From Mycobacterium sp. IS-1742 (GTDB lineage: Bacteria > Actinomycetota > Actinomycetes > Mycobacteriales > Mycobacteriaceae): a stretch of 64,000 nucleotides of DNA. The translations under genes and the position numbers were made by a program. Below the pieces are notes generated by a model that was not told the DNA's origin, made no database searches, and worked only from the letters and a program-made list of their open reading frames with translations. Positions 1 through 8,340 of the stretch are shown here, in pieces; positions within the stretch are counted from its first letter, which is position 1, and each line of letters opens with the position of its first letter. The stretch covers positions 1 to 64,000 of the forward strand of contig NZ_LQIV01000042.1 in assembly GCF_001500125.1 (NCBI RefSeq), written 5' to 3'.

Positions 1-60
1 ATACCAACCCCCACCACCCACCGTCAACTGAGCCGCACTCGGCGTGGGGGCCGAGAACTC

Positions 61-798
61 TCAGCGCGCAGCCTTCTTGCGCTCGATGTCGGCCAGCGCC
101 GCAGCCAGTTCCGCGCGCTGCGCCGCCGACGTCTCCCACGCCAGCTTGCGGTTCTTGACCACCTTCGCCGGGGCGCCCACCGCGATCGAGAAGTCGGGGA
201 TGTCCCCCTTGACCACCGCGTGGGCGGCCAGCACGCAGCCGCGGCCGACGGTGGTACCGCGCAGAACGGTGACCTTCGTCGCGACCCAGGTGTCCGGGCC
301 GATGCGCACCGGGCTCTTGACGATGCCCTGGTCCTTGATCGGCATCTCGATGTTGTCCATCTTGTGGTCGAAGTCGCAGACGTAGCACCAGTCGGCCATC
401 AGCACGGAGTCTCCGAGTTCGATGTCGAGATAGGTGTTGATGACGTTGTCGCGGCCCAGCACCACCTTGTCGCCGATGCGCAGCGAGCCCTCGTGGGCGC
501 GGATGGTGTTCTTGTCGCCGATGTGCACCCAGCGCCCGATCTCGAGCTGCGCCAGTTCGGGTGTCGCCTGAATCTCGACGTTCTTGCCGAGGAACACCAT
601 GCCGCGGGTGATCACGTGCGGATTGGTCAGTTTGAACTTGAGCAGCCGCCAGTACCGGACCAGGTACCACGGGGTGTAGGCGCGGTTGGCCAGCACCCAT
701 CGCACCGAAGCCGCCGTCAGGAACCGGGCCTGGCGCGGGTCACGCAGCCGCGAGCCCCGCCAACGCTTGTGCAGCGGAGCGCCCCACATCGTCGTCAT
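61..798 (-). CDS. Left-handed beta-helix (hexapeptide repeat) acyltransferase, Rv3034c-like
   Basis: Likely O- or N-acyltransferase of the LbH superfamily, about 245 aa, probably acting on a surface sugar or lipid acceptor. From about residue 70 to 210 the protein shows imperfect hexapeptide repeats ([LIV]-G-x4), with segments such as IGDKNTIRAHEGSLRIGDKV and IGPDTWVATKVTVLRGTTVG, as in WcaF/maa-type transferases. I start at the ATG at 798 (MTTMWGAP), not the upstream in-frame GTG at 846, because the extra residues look like non-coding shadow. It is the first gene of the window and is divergent from the lipoprotein at 877. Substrate is unknown; the family call is secure. Confidence 0.8.
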   Translation of the reverse strand: MTTMWGAPLHKRWRGSRLRDPRQARFLTAASVRWVLANRAYTPWYLVRYWRLLKFKLTNPHVITRGMVFLGKNVEIQATPELAQLEIGRWVHIGDKNTIRAHEGSLRIGDKVVLGRDNVINTYLDIELGDSVLMADWCYVCDFDHKMDNIEMPIKDQGIVKSPVRIGPDTWVATKVTVLRGTTVGRGCVLAAHAVVKGDIPDFSIAVGAPAKVVKNRKLAWETSAAQRAELAAALADIERKKAAR

Positions 799-876
799 GG
801 CCGCAAAGCCTACGCGAGGGCGCGCAGGCGTCCGGGTTACCCTCACGTGGGCTCATCAGCGACGTGAAAGGACACC

Positions 877-2160
877 GTGTTCCGGCGATTCCTCGTGCTC
901 GCGGTTTCAGCGCTGCTGGTGGTTGTGTCCGCAGGATGCGGTGACACGTCGTCATGGGTGGAGGCGAAGGCCGCGCCGGGATGGCCGGCGCAGTACGGCG
1001 ACGCCGCCAACAGCAGCTTCGTCGCCGGCGAGGGCGCCGAGACGTTGAAGCTGGAGTGGAGCCGGTCGGTCAAGGGCGACCTCGGCGCTGCGGTGGCGCT
1101 GGGCGCCGGCGGCTACCTGGTCGCCAACGCCCAGAGCCCGGCCGGTTGCTCGCTCATGGTCTGGGAGGCCGACAACGACGGCCGGCAGCGGTGGTGTTCG
1201 CGCCTCGTGCAGGGCGCGGGCGCAGCCAGCCCGCTGATCGACGGATTCGACAACGTCTACGTCGGGCAACCGGGTGCGATCCTGTCGTTTCCGCGCACGC
1301 AGTGGATCCGCTGGCGCAAACCCGTGATCGGCGCGCCGACGACACCTCGGATCATGGCGCCCGGCCAGTTGCTCGTGATCACCCACCTGGGGCAGGTCCT
1401 CGTCTTCGACGCCCACCGCGGCACCGTCGAGGGCGCCCCCCTGGACTTGGTGACCGGTGTCGACCCCAGGAACTCCGAACGGGGCCTCGCAGACTGCGGA
1501 CCGGCCCGGCCGCAGTGCCCGGTGGCGGCAGCCCCCGCCTTCTCGGCCGCAGGCAACATCGTGGTGCTGAGCCTGTGGGAGCCCGGCGCCGACAAACCGG
1601 TTCTGGTCGGCCTGCGCTACCGGCCGGGCCAGACGCCGCTCTTGTCGCGCGAATGGACCAGTGACGCAGTGGAAAAGGGTCCGCTGGCCAGTCCGGTGCT
1701 CTCGGCGGACGGATCGACGGTGTACGTCAATGGCCGGGACCGACACCTGTGGGCGCTCGACACCGCCGACGGCGAGGCCAAGTGGTCGGTCCCCCTGGAC
1801 TACCTGCCGCAGACGCCGCCCTCGGTGTCACCGGACGGCTCGATCATCGCCGGTGGCGGACCGGGAGCGAAGTTGACGGCGATCCGCGACGAGGGCGACC
1901 GCGGCGAGGTGGTGTGGACCCGCGAGGACATCGCCACGCTGACCACGTCGAGCCGCGCCGGCGCCCTCGGCTACGCGGTGACCGAGGCACCCGACGGCGG
2001 CCAGGACCTGACTGTGTTCGACACCGCCGACGGCCGTACCGTCAACAGCTATCCCCTGCCCGAGGCGACCGGATGGCCGGTCGGGGTCTCGCTCGGGCAG
2101 GACGGCCGCGTCGTCGCCGCCACCAGTGACGGCCAGGTCTACGGGTTCGCGCCGGAATAG
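877..2160 (+). CDS. PQQ-like beta-propeller lipoprotein (Rv3035-like)
   Basis: Predicted exported lipoprotein of 427 aa. It opens with an Arg-containing n-region, a hydrophobic stretch and a lipobox (VSAGC) with the lipidated cysteine at about residue 21. The rest consists of repeated blades with W, DG and A-L-D motifs (for example YVNGRDRHLWALDTADGEA), as in PQQ-dehydrogenase/BamB-like propellers. No pyrroloquinoline quinone catalytic residues can be assigned, so an envelope scaffold or binding role is more likely than an enzyme. The GTG start at 877 is preceded by GAAAGGA at 866-872. Orthologue of Rv3035 by gene order. Confidence 0.8.
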   Translation: MFRRFLVLAVSALLVVVSAGCGDTSSWVEAKAAPGWPAQYGDAANSSFVAGEGAETLKLEWSRSVKGDLGAAVALGAGGYLVANAQSPAGCSLMVWEADNDGRQRWCSRLVQGAGAASPLIDGFDNVYVGQPGAILSFPRTQWIRWRKPVIGAPTTPRIMAPGQLLVITHLGQVLVFDAHRGTVEGAPLDLVTGVDPRNSERGLADCGPARPQCPVAAAPAFSAAGNIVVLSLWEPGADKPVLVGLRYRPGQTPLLSREWTSDAVEKGPLASPVLSADGSTVYVNGRDRHLWALDTADGEAKWSVPLDYLPQTPPSVSPDGSIIAGGGPGAKLTAIRDEGDRGEVVWTREDIATLTTSSRAGALGYAVTEAPDGGQDLTVFDTADGRTVNSYPLPEATGWPVGVSLGQDGRVVAATSDGQVYGFAPE

Positions 2161-2186
2161 CCGGAACAGGCCCAGACGTCGTCGGT

Positions 2187-2888
2187 CTAAACCGCGAGGA
2201 TGGGGGCGAGCGCTGCCCGCGGCACCGTGGCCTGCAGGGCGCCTGCCGCCTCGGGCAGCAGTTCGCCCTGTCCGAAGAAGAAGATCACCGCATCGTCGGT
2301 GACGGCGAAGTTCTGGTAGTTCTGCGGGTCGAGTCCGTCGGCGGGCGGCACCGGCTGATCGATGCCGGTCTTGGCCTGCAGATCGCGCTGCACGGCGGGA
2401 TACACCACGTCCAGCGGACGGGTGCCCGGCCGGAACAGCGTGTCGAACGTGATCGGCGCGCGCTTCCCGAGGTCGTAGTTGAAGGCCTTGAACCACGTCT
2501 GCGGGTGTGCGCCACCGACGTTCTGGTAGACCTCCAGCACGAGGCTCTGGGTGCCGCGCGGGGCCAGCCCCGAGTGGTGCGCGGACCCCTTGGCGTCCAG
2601 GACGTACGGCAGGTTCCGTGCGCCGGGCATCTCGGAGACGTTGACGAACCCGTCGCGGGTCTGGGTGAGGTACGCCGACACCGCCTGCTCGTCGGGGTAG
2701 CCGGCAGGGAAGCTGAAGTCGACGGTGTAGGCCGCGGTCGCGGCGTGGACCTGACAGGACTGCTCGGCGTTGAGAGCGCCGCCGAGGTCGGCGCACGCGG
2801 TCTGCGCCGATGCCACCGAGGGACCGGTCCACCCGGCCAGGACGGTGGCGGTCAGCAGCGCCGCGATCGAAGTGAAGCGTGTCATCAC
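2187..2888 (-). CDS. Secreted DUF3298/RsiV-type protein (TB22.2-like, Rv3036c)
   Basis: Exported protein of about 233 aa with a clear signal peptide (hydrophobic segment to about residue 26, AxA-type end near SVASA). The mature part resembles TB22.2/MPB22-type mycobacterial secreted antigens and the RsiV/DUF3298 fold, with a C-terminal segment on accessory beta-strands (FAVTDDAVIFFFGQGELLPEA). In Bacillus, RsiV-type domains bind lysozyme; whether mycobacterial members do is not known to me. A GTG at 2888 and an ATG at 2885 are adjacent possible starts. It converges on the lipoprotein gene with a 26 bp gap. Confidence 0.75.
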   Translation of the reverse strand: MMTRFTSIAALLTATVLAGWTGPSVASAQTACADLGGALNAEQSCQVHAATAAYTVDFSFPAGYPDEQAVSAYLTQTRDGFVNVSEMPGARNLPYVLDAKGSAHHSGLAPRGTQSLVLEVYQNVGGAHPQTWFKAFNYDLGKRAPITFDTLFRPGTRPLDVVYPAVQRDLQAKTGIDQPVPPADGLDPQNYQNFAVTDDAVIFFFGQGELLPEAAGALQATVPRAALAPILAV

Positions 2889-2907
2889 CGCAAGAGTACG
2901 TGCCGGT

Positions 2908-4146
2908 TCAGTGTGACGGTCGGCATATGAAGGCTGTTGCCCGGCTTGCGGTCCCGCTGCCCAGCCGGGTCACGACCACCGACACGGCGGCGCTGCCGCG
3001 GGGTTTGAGCCTGCGGCGCAGCGCGTCGGGGTCGACGTCGACGCCGCGGACCAGGATCTCGACGGCCCCGGCGTCGTGAGTCGCGAGCGCCTGCCGTAGC
3101 CGCTTCTCCTGGTAGGCGACCTGTTCGAGCACCTCGAAACCACGGACGCCGTCGGGCAGCCGATCGCCCGAGAGATAGGCGATCTCGGGGTCGAGCTGCC
3201 ACAGACCGTGCCGTGCCGCATAGTGGCGGGCCAGCCCGGCGCGCACGATCGCACCGTCGGGGTCGACGATCCAGCGGCCCGCGGGCGCGACCGGGCAGTC
3301 GTCGGGTTCGGCGTCGGTGAGGTCCTCGCCGCGGTCGAGGACGCTCGCACGGCGGGTGACTCCCGCCGGTGTCAACCCGGCCGACCAGAGGCAGGCCTCC
3401 CGGACGCTGCCCGCATAGGAGGTGATCTCGATCTCGCCGGTGAAACCGAGGTGTCGCAGCGCGCCGAAATCAATTCCCGGAGCGCATTTGACGACGACAT
3501 CCCGGCCCGCGTAGACGTCGAGCGCCTCGTCCAGTGGCGGCGTGTACTGCTGCGGATCGAACGTGCGCCGGCCGCCGCGCCTGCGGGCCGGGTCGAGCAG
3601 GACGACGGTGTCGCGGGTCACGGGCCGCAGCGCGTCGGCGCGCAGGAGCGGCACCCCGGCGCCACGCCGGTCGAGGTTGTGCCGGGCCATCGCCAGCCGC
3701 ACCGGATCGAGGTCGCTGCCGACCACGTACGCTGCGCGATCGGCCAGTGCCGCAAGTTCGGTGCCGATCGAGCACGTCGCGTCGTGCACCCGAGTTCCGG
3801 TCAACCGGCCGGCCCGGTGCGCGGCGACGACACCGGCGGTGGCCTGCTGCAGTGCCTCGTCGGTGAACAGCCAGTCGGCGGTGCCGGGCAGCTTGTCCGC
3901 CGCTTTGCGGCGCAACCGCACCGTTTCGACCAGGATGCCCGCACGTTCGCCGAAACGTGTTCGCGCCGAAGCGATGTCGGCGACCAGGCTGGAGGGGGTC
4001 AGCGGCAGCGCCGCGACGTCGGCCAGCGCGCCGCGGCCCTCGTCGCCGCGCAGGTAGGCGACCGACTCGAGGTCGAACGCTAGGACGGCTTGACCCCTGT
4101 GACCATCACGTTGTAGAACCAGCCCTTCGGGACGACGCGGCGCCAC
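2908..4146 (-). CDS. Class I SAM-dependent methyltransferase, THUMP-like C-terminus (Rv3037c-like)
   Basis: Predicted methyltransferase. A SAM-binding Rossmann region lies around residues 110-170 (DATCSIGTELAALADRA, then VGSDLDPVRLAMARHNL), with a later D-P-A-R-R motif (VVLLDPARRRGGR) typical of the RsmD/Trm-like THUMP-associated group. The target is probably an RNA. Start choice is awkward. The recognisable protein begins near VLAFDLESVAYL at about 4086, but no ATG, GTG or TTG lies in frame between there and the GTG at 4146. The annotated start therefore overlaps the upstream methyltransferase gene by 67 bp. The first 20 residues may be artefactual. Confidence 0.7.
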   Translation of the reverse strand: MAPRRPEGLVLQRDGHRGQAVLAFDLESVAYLRGDEGRGALADVAALPLTPSSLVADIASARTRFGERAGILVETVRLRRKAADKLPGTADWLFTDEALQQATAGVVAAHRAGRLTGTRVHDATCSIGTELAALADRAAYVVGSDLDPVRLAMARHNLDRRGAGVPLLRADALRPVTRDTVVLLDPARRRGGRRTFDPQQYTPPLDEALDVYAGRDVVVKCAPGIDFGALRHLGFTGEIEITSYAGSVREACLWSAGLTPAGVTRRASVLDRGEDLTDAEPDDCPVAPAGRWIVDPDGAIVRAGLARHYAARHGLWQLDPEIAYLSGDRLPDGVRGFEVLEQVAYQEKRLRQALATHDAGAVEILVRGVDVDPDALRRRLKPRGSAAVSVVVTRLGSGTASRATAFICRPSH

Positions 4147-5066
4147 ACGTTGGCGTCGAACCAGCTCAGCGTCGTCCAGCTGCCGAACGCGAATTTAGCC
4201 CAGTTCCAACCCAATCGGCCGGGTGGTACGGCGGCCTCGAAAGTGCGGACCGGCCAGCCCAGCATCGCGGCGGTGAATTCCTCACTGGCGGTATGCACCT
4301 CGACGGCTCCGGCGGAACTGGCCATGCGCTCGAGGTCGGCCGGGTCGAAGGTGTGCAGATCGACCACGGCCTCCAGGGCGGCCGCACGCGACGATTCGTC
4401 GAGTTCGGTCTGCGGGCGGCGCCAGTCCGAGAGCATCGGCAGCTTCGTGACGTTGGTGGCGATCCGCCACGTCAGCGTCGACAGCTCGCGCGCGTAGCGG
4501 TTGCCCACGGTGGTCGGCTCCCCCGCGAACACGAACCGGCCGCCCGGTTTGAGCACGCGGATGACCTCGCGCAGCGACAGTTCGACGTCGGGGATGTGGT
4601 GGAGCACCGCGTGGCCGACCACCAGGTCGAAGGTGTCGTCGTCGTACGGGATGCCCTCGGCGTCGGCGACCCGCCCGTCGATGTCGAGACCGAGCGACTG
4701 TCCGTTGCGGGTGGCCACCTTCACCATGCCCGGCGACAGGTCGGTCACCGAGCCCCGCCGGGCGACGCCGGCCTGGATCAGGTTGAGCAAGAAGAAGCCG
4801 GTGCCGCAGCCGAGCTCCAGCGCCCGGTCGTAGGGCAGTTCGCGCTGCACCTTCTCGGGCACGGCGGCGTCGAAGCGGCCCCGGGCGTAGTCGACGCAGC
4901 GCTGGTCGTAGGAGATCGACCACTTCTCGTCGTAGGTCTCGGCCTCCCAGTCGTGGTAGAGCACCTGGGCGAGCTTCGAGTCGGACATCGCGGCCTCGAC
5001 CTGTTCGGCGGTCGCGTGCGGGTTGGACGCGGGCAGGTCGGTGGACGTGTGGTCGATACTCGTCAT
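4080..5066 (-). CDS. SAM-dependent methyltransferase (Rv3038c-like)
   Basis: Class I methyltransferase of 328 aa. Motif I (ALELGCGTGFFLLNLIQAG) lies near residue 90, followed by the acidic loop of motif II, and a motif resembling UbiE/COQ5 (DLVVGHAVLHHIPDVELSLREVIRVLKPGG). Small-molecule or lipid substrates are typical of this group; the actual acceptor is not evident. ATG at 5066 is chosen because the upstream in-frame extension overlaps echA17 and looks like shadow sequence. It sits 10 bp downstream of echA17, in a minus-strand run from the ABC ATPase gene that probably forms one operon. Confidence 0.75.
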   Translation of the reverse strand: MTSIDHTSTDLPASNPHATAEQVEAAMSDSKLAQVLYHDWEAETYDEKWSISYDQRCVDYARGRFDAAVPEKVQRELPYDRALELGCGTGFFLLNLIQAGVARRGSVTDLSPGMVKVATRNGQSLGLDIDGRVADAEGIPYDDDTFDLVVGHAVLHHIPDVELSLREVIRVLKPGGRFVFAGEPTTVGNRYARELSTLTWRIATNVTKLPMLSDWRRPQTELDESSRAAALEAVVDLHTFDPADLERMASSAGAVEVHTASEEFTAAMLGWPVRTFEAAVPPGRLGWNWAKFAFGSWTTLSWFDANVWRRVVPKGWFYNVMVTGVKPS

Positions 5067-5076
5067 GGCTGGCAGC

Positions 5077-5727
5077 CTAACCGGCGAAGGACGCCTTGGC
5101 GGCAGCCAGCACCTGCGGTGGGTAGTCGGTGAAGCGCCTCGCCCAGGCCACGGCGGCGTCGTACACGCCGTCGGGTGCGGCCAGTTCGTCGAGCAACCCC
5201 AGCGCATGGGCTTCTTCTGCGCCGACGAAGCGTCCGGAGAACACCAGGTCCTTGGCCTTGCTCAGGCCGATCGCCTGCGCCAGGCGCGCGGTGGCGTCCG
5301 GGTTCGGGGCCCGGCCGGCGAGGATCTCCGTCGAGCCCACCTTGACGTTGTCCCCGCTGATGCGCCAGTCGGCGGCCAGGGCCAGCGTCAGTCCACTGCC
5401 GAGGGCGTAGCCGGTCACCGCGGCGACGGTCGGTTTCGGGACGGCCGTGACCGCGGCGAGGGCCCGGCGGGCCGCCTCGGTGGCGGCGGCGGCCTCCCGG
5501 GGGTCCAGCGCGCGCAGCGCGGGGACGTCGTCGCCGGCCGAGAAGATCTCATGACCGCCGAACACGATGACCGCGGCGATGTCGTCCCTGCCGGTCAGTT
5601 CCTCGGCGGCCGAGGTCAATTCGCGATACACCTGGCGGGTGAGCGCATTGGTCGGCGGGCGCGACAGCAGCAGCGTGGCGATCCCCGGCTGCTCGTCGCT
5701 GGTGTGGACGCCGACGAATTCCCTCAC
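5077..5727 (-). CDS. echA17: Enoyl-CoA hydratase/isomerase family protein (EchA17-like)
   Basis: Crotonase-superfamily protein of 216 aa, shorter than a typical enoyl-CoA hydratase (about 255 aa). It has the CoA-binding/oxyanion segment (FGGHEIFSAGDDVPALRAL) and the second glycine-rich helix (AAVTGYALGSGLTLALAADWR). The expected catalytic Glu at the TEILAG position is present (GSTEILAGRAPNPD), but I cannot verify the second Glu. Role is inferred as beta-oxidation or acyl-CoA hydration/isomerisation. The GTG at 5727 lies 4 bp after the NUDIX stop codon, so translation is probably coupled. Corresponds to Rv3039c. Confidence 0.8.
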   Translation of the reverse strand: MREFVGVHTSDEQPGIATLLLSRPPTNALTRQVYRELTSAAEELTGRDDIAAVIVFGGHEIFSAGDDVPALRALDPREAAAATEAARRALAAVTAVPKPTVAAVTGYALGSGLTLALAADWRISGDNVKVGSTEILAGRAPNPDATARLAQAIGLSKAKDLVFSGRFVGAEEAHALGLLDELAAPDGVYDAAVAWARRFTDYPPQVLAAAKASFAG

Positions 5728-5731
5728 GGCG

Positions 5732-6595
5732 TCACTCGGTCGATTCCCCGGTCGCTTCGCTCCTGCCCGCCGGTGCCCGGTGGTTGCGCGCCGCGTTGTA
5801 CCGGTCGCTGTCGAAGAACTCGATCTCCCAGTTGCCGTTGTGGACGGCGAGGGTGGGCTGCACCGCCTCGATGCGGCGTTCGACGGCGAGCACCTCGGCC
5901 ACGGTGCGACCGGCCAGCGCATCGAGCTGCGTCCACGTCGGCGGCAGGAGGAACGAGCGCCCGTCGGCGAAGTCGCGCAGCGCCTCCTCGGGGGTGATCC
6001 ACCCGGCCTTGTCGGTCTCGGTGTTCTCCCCGTCTGCGCGTTGACCGTCGGGCAGCGCCCCGACGAAGAAGTAGGTGTCGTAGCGGCGGGTGCGCTCCTC
6101 CTCGGGGGTCACCCAGTTCGCCCACGGCCGCAGCAGGTCGGCGCGCAGCACCAGTTTCTCGTTGCGCAGGAAGTCGGCGAACGACAGCGACCGGTCGATC
6201 AGCGCCTGCCGTGCGTCCCGGTACACCGAGGCATCGTCGACGAGGACGTCCGGATCGTCGGCGGCGCCGGCGAACAGTACGCCGCACTCCTCGAAGGTCT
6301 CGCGGGCGGCCGCGCACACCAGGGCCTCGGCCAACCCCTCGTCCACCCCGAGTCGGTCGGCCCACCAGTCCGGTCCGGGCCCGGCCCAGGCGATGTCGGC
6401 GTTGCGGTCCCGGTCGTCGACGCCGCCGCCCGGGAACACCATCACCCCGGCGACGAAGTCCATGCCCGCGTGCCGGCGCATCAGGAAGACCTCGAGATCC
6501 TCCGGTATGCCACGGGCGGACCGGATCAGCATCACGGTGGCCGCGGGCCGCGGGACGAGCGGATCGGGCGTCGGCTTCTCGGTGGGCTCGGTCAT
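5732..6595 (-). CDS. NUDIX hydrolase (Rv3040c-like, NUDT7/19 type)
   Basis: Nudix hydrolase of 287 aa. The helix of the Nudix box is intact (EALVCAAARETFEECGV, with the RE...EExG core), but the leading GG segment (VMVFPGGGVDDRDRN) is separated from it by an insertion. This layout is typical of NUDT19/NUDT7-like enzymes that hydrolyse acyl-CoA or CoA, so such a substrate is a reasonable guess beside an enoyl-CoA hydratase homologue. The ATG at 6595 has AGGAGA upstream and overlaps the ABC ATPase stop codon by 4 bp (ATGA). Confidence 0.8.
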   Translation of the reverse strand: MTEPTEKPTPDPLVPRPAATVMLIRSARGIPEDLEVFLMRRHAGMDFVAGVMVFPGGGVDDRDRNADIAWAGPGPDWWADRLGVDEGLAEALVCAAARETFEECGVLFAGAADDPDVLVDDASVYRDARQALIDRSLSFADFLRNEKLVLRADLLRPWANWVTPEEERTRRYDTYFFVGALPDGQRADGENTETDKAGWITPEEALRDFADGRSFLLPPTWTQLDALAGRTVAEVLAVERRIEAVQPTLAVHNGNWEIEFFDSDRYNAARNHRAPAGRSEATGESTE

Positions 6596-7440
6596 GCGCG
6601 TCTCCTGTGAGCGGCCCTGGTGCGGGTGCGACGGGCGAAGTAACGGCCGTCGATGACGTCGAGGGCGATCTGCTGACCGAAGGCCTTCGACAGGTTCTCG
6701 GCGGTCAGCACGTCGGGCAGCAGACCGGCGGCGACGACCTGACCCTCGGAGAGGATCAGGCAGTGGCTGAACCCCGGCGGAATCTCCTCGACGTGGTGGG
6801 TGACGAGCACCATCGCGGGGGCATCGGGGTCGGCGGCGAGGTCGGCGAGGCGGGCGACGAGCTCCTCGCGCCCACCCAGGTCGAGGCCGGCGGCCGGCTC
6901 GTCGAGCAGCAACAGTTCGGGATCGGTCATCAGCGAGCGCGCGATCATCACCCGCTTGCGTTCGCCCTCGGACAGGGTGTCGTAGATCCGCTCGGCCAGA
7001 TGTTCGGCGCCGACGCTCTCCAGCATGTCGACCGCCCGCGCGTAGTCGACCTCGTCGTAGCGCTCCCGCCACCGCCCCAGCACGGCGTAACCGGCGGACA
7101 CGACCAGGTCCCGCACCACTTCACCCGGCGGGATTCGTTGCGCGAGCGCCGAACTGGACAACCCGATGCGGGACCGCAGCTCGGCCATGTTGGTGCGGCC
7201 GAGCCGCTCGCCCAGCACGTACGCCACCCCGGACGACGGGTGCTCCGTGGCGGCGGCGATGCGCAGCAGCGACGTCTTGCCCGCTCCGTTGGGTCCGATG
7301 ACCACCCACCGCTCGTCGAGTTCGACCGCCCATGTCAGCGGGCCCACCAGCGTCCGGCCGCCGCGGCGCAGGCTGACTTTGGTGAAGTCGATCAGCAGAT
7401 CCTCGTCGGGGGCACCGTCGGCTGCGTCTTCTTCGGGCAC
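6592..7440 (-). CDS. ABC transporter ATP-binding protein (Rv3041c-like)
   Basis: Single-domain ABC ATPase of 282 aa: Walker A GPNGAGKT at about residues 49-56, signature LSEGERKRV, Walker B LLLLDEP followed by AAGLD, and a switch His (VTHHVEEIP). The sequence resembles ModF/YlmA-like ATPases encoded without a linked permease, and no permease neighbour is present here, so the transported substrate or non-transport role is unknown. First gene of the coupled run ABC ATPase-NUDIX-echA17-methyltransferase. Its 5' end abuts the YczE-like gene, whose reading frame ends 48 bp inside it. Confidence 0.8.
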   Translation of the reverse strand: MPEEDAADGAPDEDLLIDFTKVSLRRGGRTLVGPLTWAVELDERWVVIGPNGAGKTSLLRIAAATEHPSSGVAYVLGERLGRTNMAELRSRIGLSSSALAQRIPPGEVVRDLVVSAGYAVLGRWRERYDEVDYARAVDMLESVGAEHLAERIYDTLSEGERKRVMIARSLMTDPELLLLDEPAAGLDLGGREELVARLADLAADPDAPAMVLVTHHVEEIPPGFSHCLILSEGQVVAAGLLPDVLTAENLSKAFGQQIALDVIDGRYFARRTRTRAAHRRRA

Positions 7441-8123
7441 CCGACCATCGTGCCGTACCCGGCGGGTGGTGCAACCTGCGGGTCACCCCCGCCATCCGGG
7501 GGTGTGCGGTGGCGCTCGGCGCGGCGGTGCGCACCGAATTCGCCGAGCCGCATGAACAGCTGCACCAGCGGCCCGATCCCGAACGCGTAGACCACGGTCC
7601 CGACGCCGACCGTGCCGCCGAGCAGCCATCCCGCGGTGAGCACGGTCGCCTCGATCGCGGTGCGCACCAGCCGCACGGATAGGCCGGTTTTGGCGACCAG
7701 CCCCGTCATCAGTCCGTCGCGTGGGCCCGGTCCGAGTCCGGCGCCGATGTAGAGCACGGTCGCGAGCGCGTTGAGCACGACCGCGGTGAGCATCCACACG
7801 ACCTGTACAGGCAGCGTCGACGCGTCGGGCATGACGGCCAGGCCCGCATCGACGGTCACCGCGATCACCACGACGTTGGCCACCGTCCCCACCCCTGGCC
7901 GGTTGCGCAGCGGGATCCAGGCCAGCAGTACCACCACGCCGACCAGGGCCGTCGCGGTGCCGATGCTCACGCCGGTGCGCCGCGCCAGGCCCTGGTGGAA
8001 GACGTCCCACGGGTCGAGTCCGAGGCCGGCGCGCACCATGAGCGCCATGGAGAAGCCGTAGAGAACCAGTCCGACGAGCAGGAGCGCGGCCCGCGCCGCG
8101 CCCGTCGCGGGCCGTACCCGCAC
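7392..8123 (-). CDS. YczE/YyaS/YitT-family integral membrane protein
   Basis: Predicted membrane protein of 243 aa with about five hydrophobic segments and the family-typical MVRAGLGLDPWDVFHQGLA stretch near the N-terminus. A second glycine-rich loop (YIGAGLGPGPRDGLMTGL) repeats the same pattern, suggesting internal duplication. YczE-type proteins are often divergent from, and controlled by, a MocR (YczR-type) regulator, which is exactly the arrangement here with the gene at 8341. The GTG at 8123 is taken as start and shares one base with the stop codon of a small upstream ORF (TAGTG). The 3' end overlaps the ABC ATPase start by 49 bp. Confidence 0.7.
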   Translation of the reverse strand: MRVRPATGAARAALLLVGLVLYGFSMALMVRAGLGLDPWDVFHQGLARRTGVSIGTATALVGVVVLLAWIPLRNRPGVGTVANVVVIAVTVDAGLAVMPDASTLPVQVVWMLTAVVLNALATVLYIGAGLGPGPRDGLMTGLVAKTGLSVRLVRTAIEATVLTAGWLLGGTVGVGTVVYAFGIGPLVQLFMRLGEFGAHRRAERHRTPPDGGGDPQVAPPAGYGTMVGCPKKTQPTVPPTRIC

Positions 8124-8278
8124 TAGGAGTGGTCCGGGAAGCGGATCCGGATGGCATCCAGTTCGCTGCGCATCCGGCGCAGATCGGCGTCCAGTTCGGG
8201 GCTGGCGAACTCCCCGGGCCGAAAAGTGAACAGTGATGAAAGGCCAGTTCCAAGTCGAAATATCCAGTTTGAAGTCAT
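8123..8278 (-). CDS. Candidate small protein coupled to the YczE-like gene
   Basis: An in-frame 51-codon reading frame starting at ATG 8278 and ending at TAG 8125-8123, whose last base is the first base of the GTG start of the downstream membrane gene. The distal two thirds use GC-rich third positions like neighbouring genes and encode a charged helix (ELDADLRRMRSELDAIRIRF). The first 15 codons are AT-rich and overlap the direct repeats described for the MocR operator, and there is no Shine-Dalgarno sequence. The true start may therefore lie elsewhere. Function unknown; existence only moderately supported. Confidence 0.35.
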   Translation of the reverse strand: MTSNWIFRLGTGLSSLFTFRPGEFASPELDADLRRMRSELDAIRIRFPDHS

Positions 8279-8336
8279 GTGGTCCATTGTTCGAACGTTT
8301 GGCTTGCCCTTCAATAGCCAGTTGGCGCATACTGGC
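8244..8336. promoter_or_regulatory. Probable MocR operator: 20-bp-phased direct repeats plus an inverted repeat
   Basis: Two 13-bp repeats, CCAGTTccAAGTC at 8244-8256 and CCAGTTtgAAGTC at 8264-8276, match at 11 of 13 positions and start exactly 20 bp apart, two helical turns. An inverted repeat GCCAGT-N8-ACTGGC at 8317-8336 ends 4 bp before the MocR start codon. MocR/GabR/TauR/PdxR-type regulators characteristically bind paired direct repeats in divergent promoters, so this is a good candidate for autoregulation and control of the YczE-like gene. Confidence 0.55.
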
Positions 8337-8340
8337 CACG

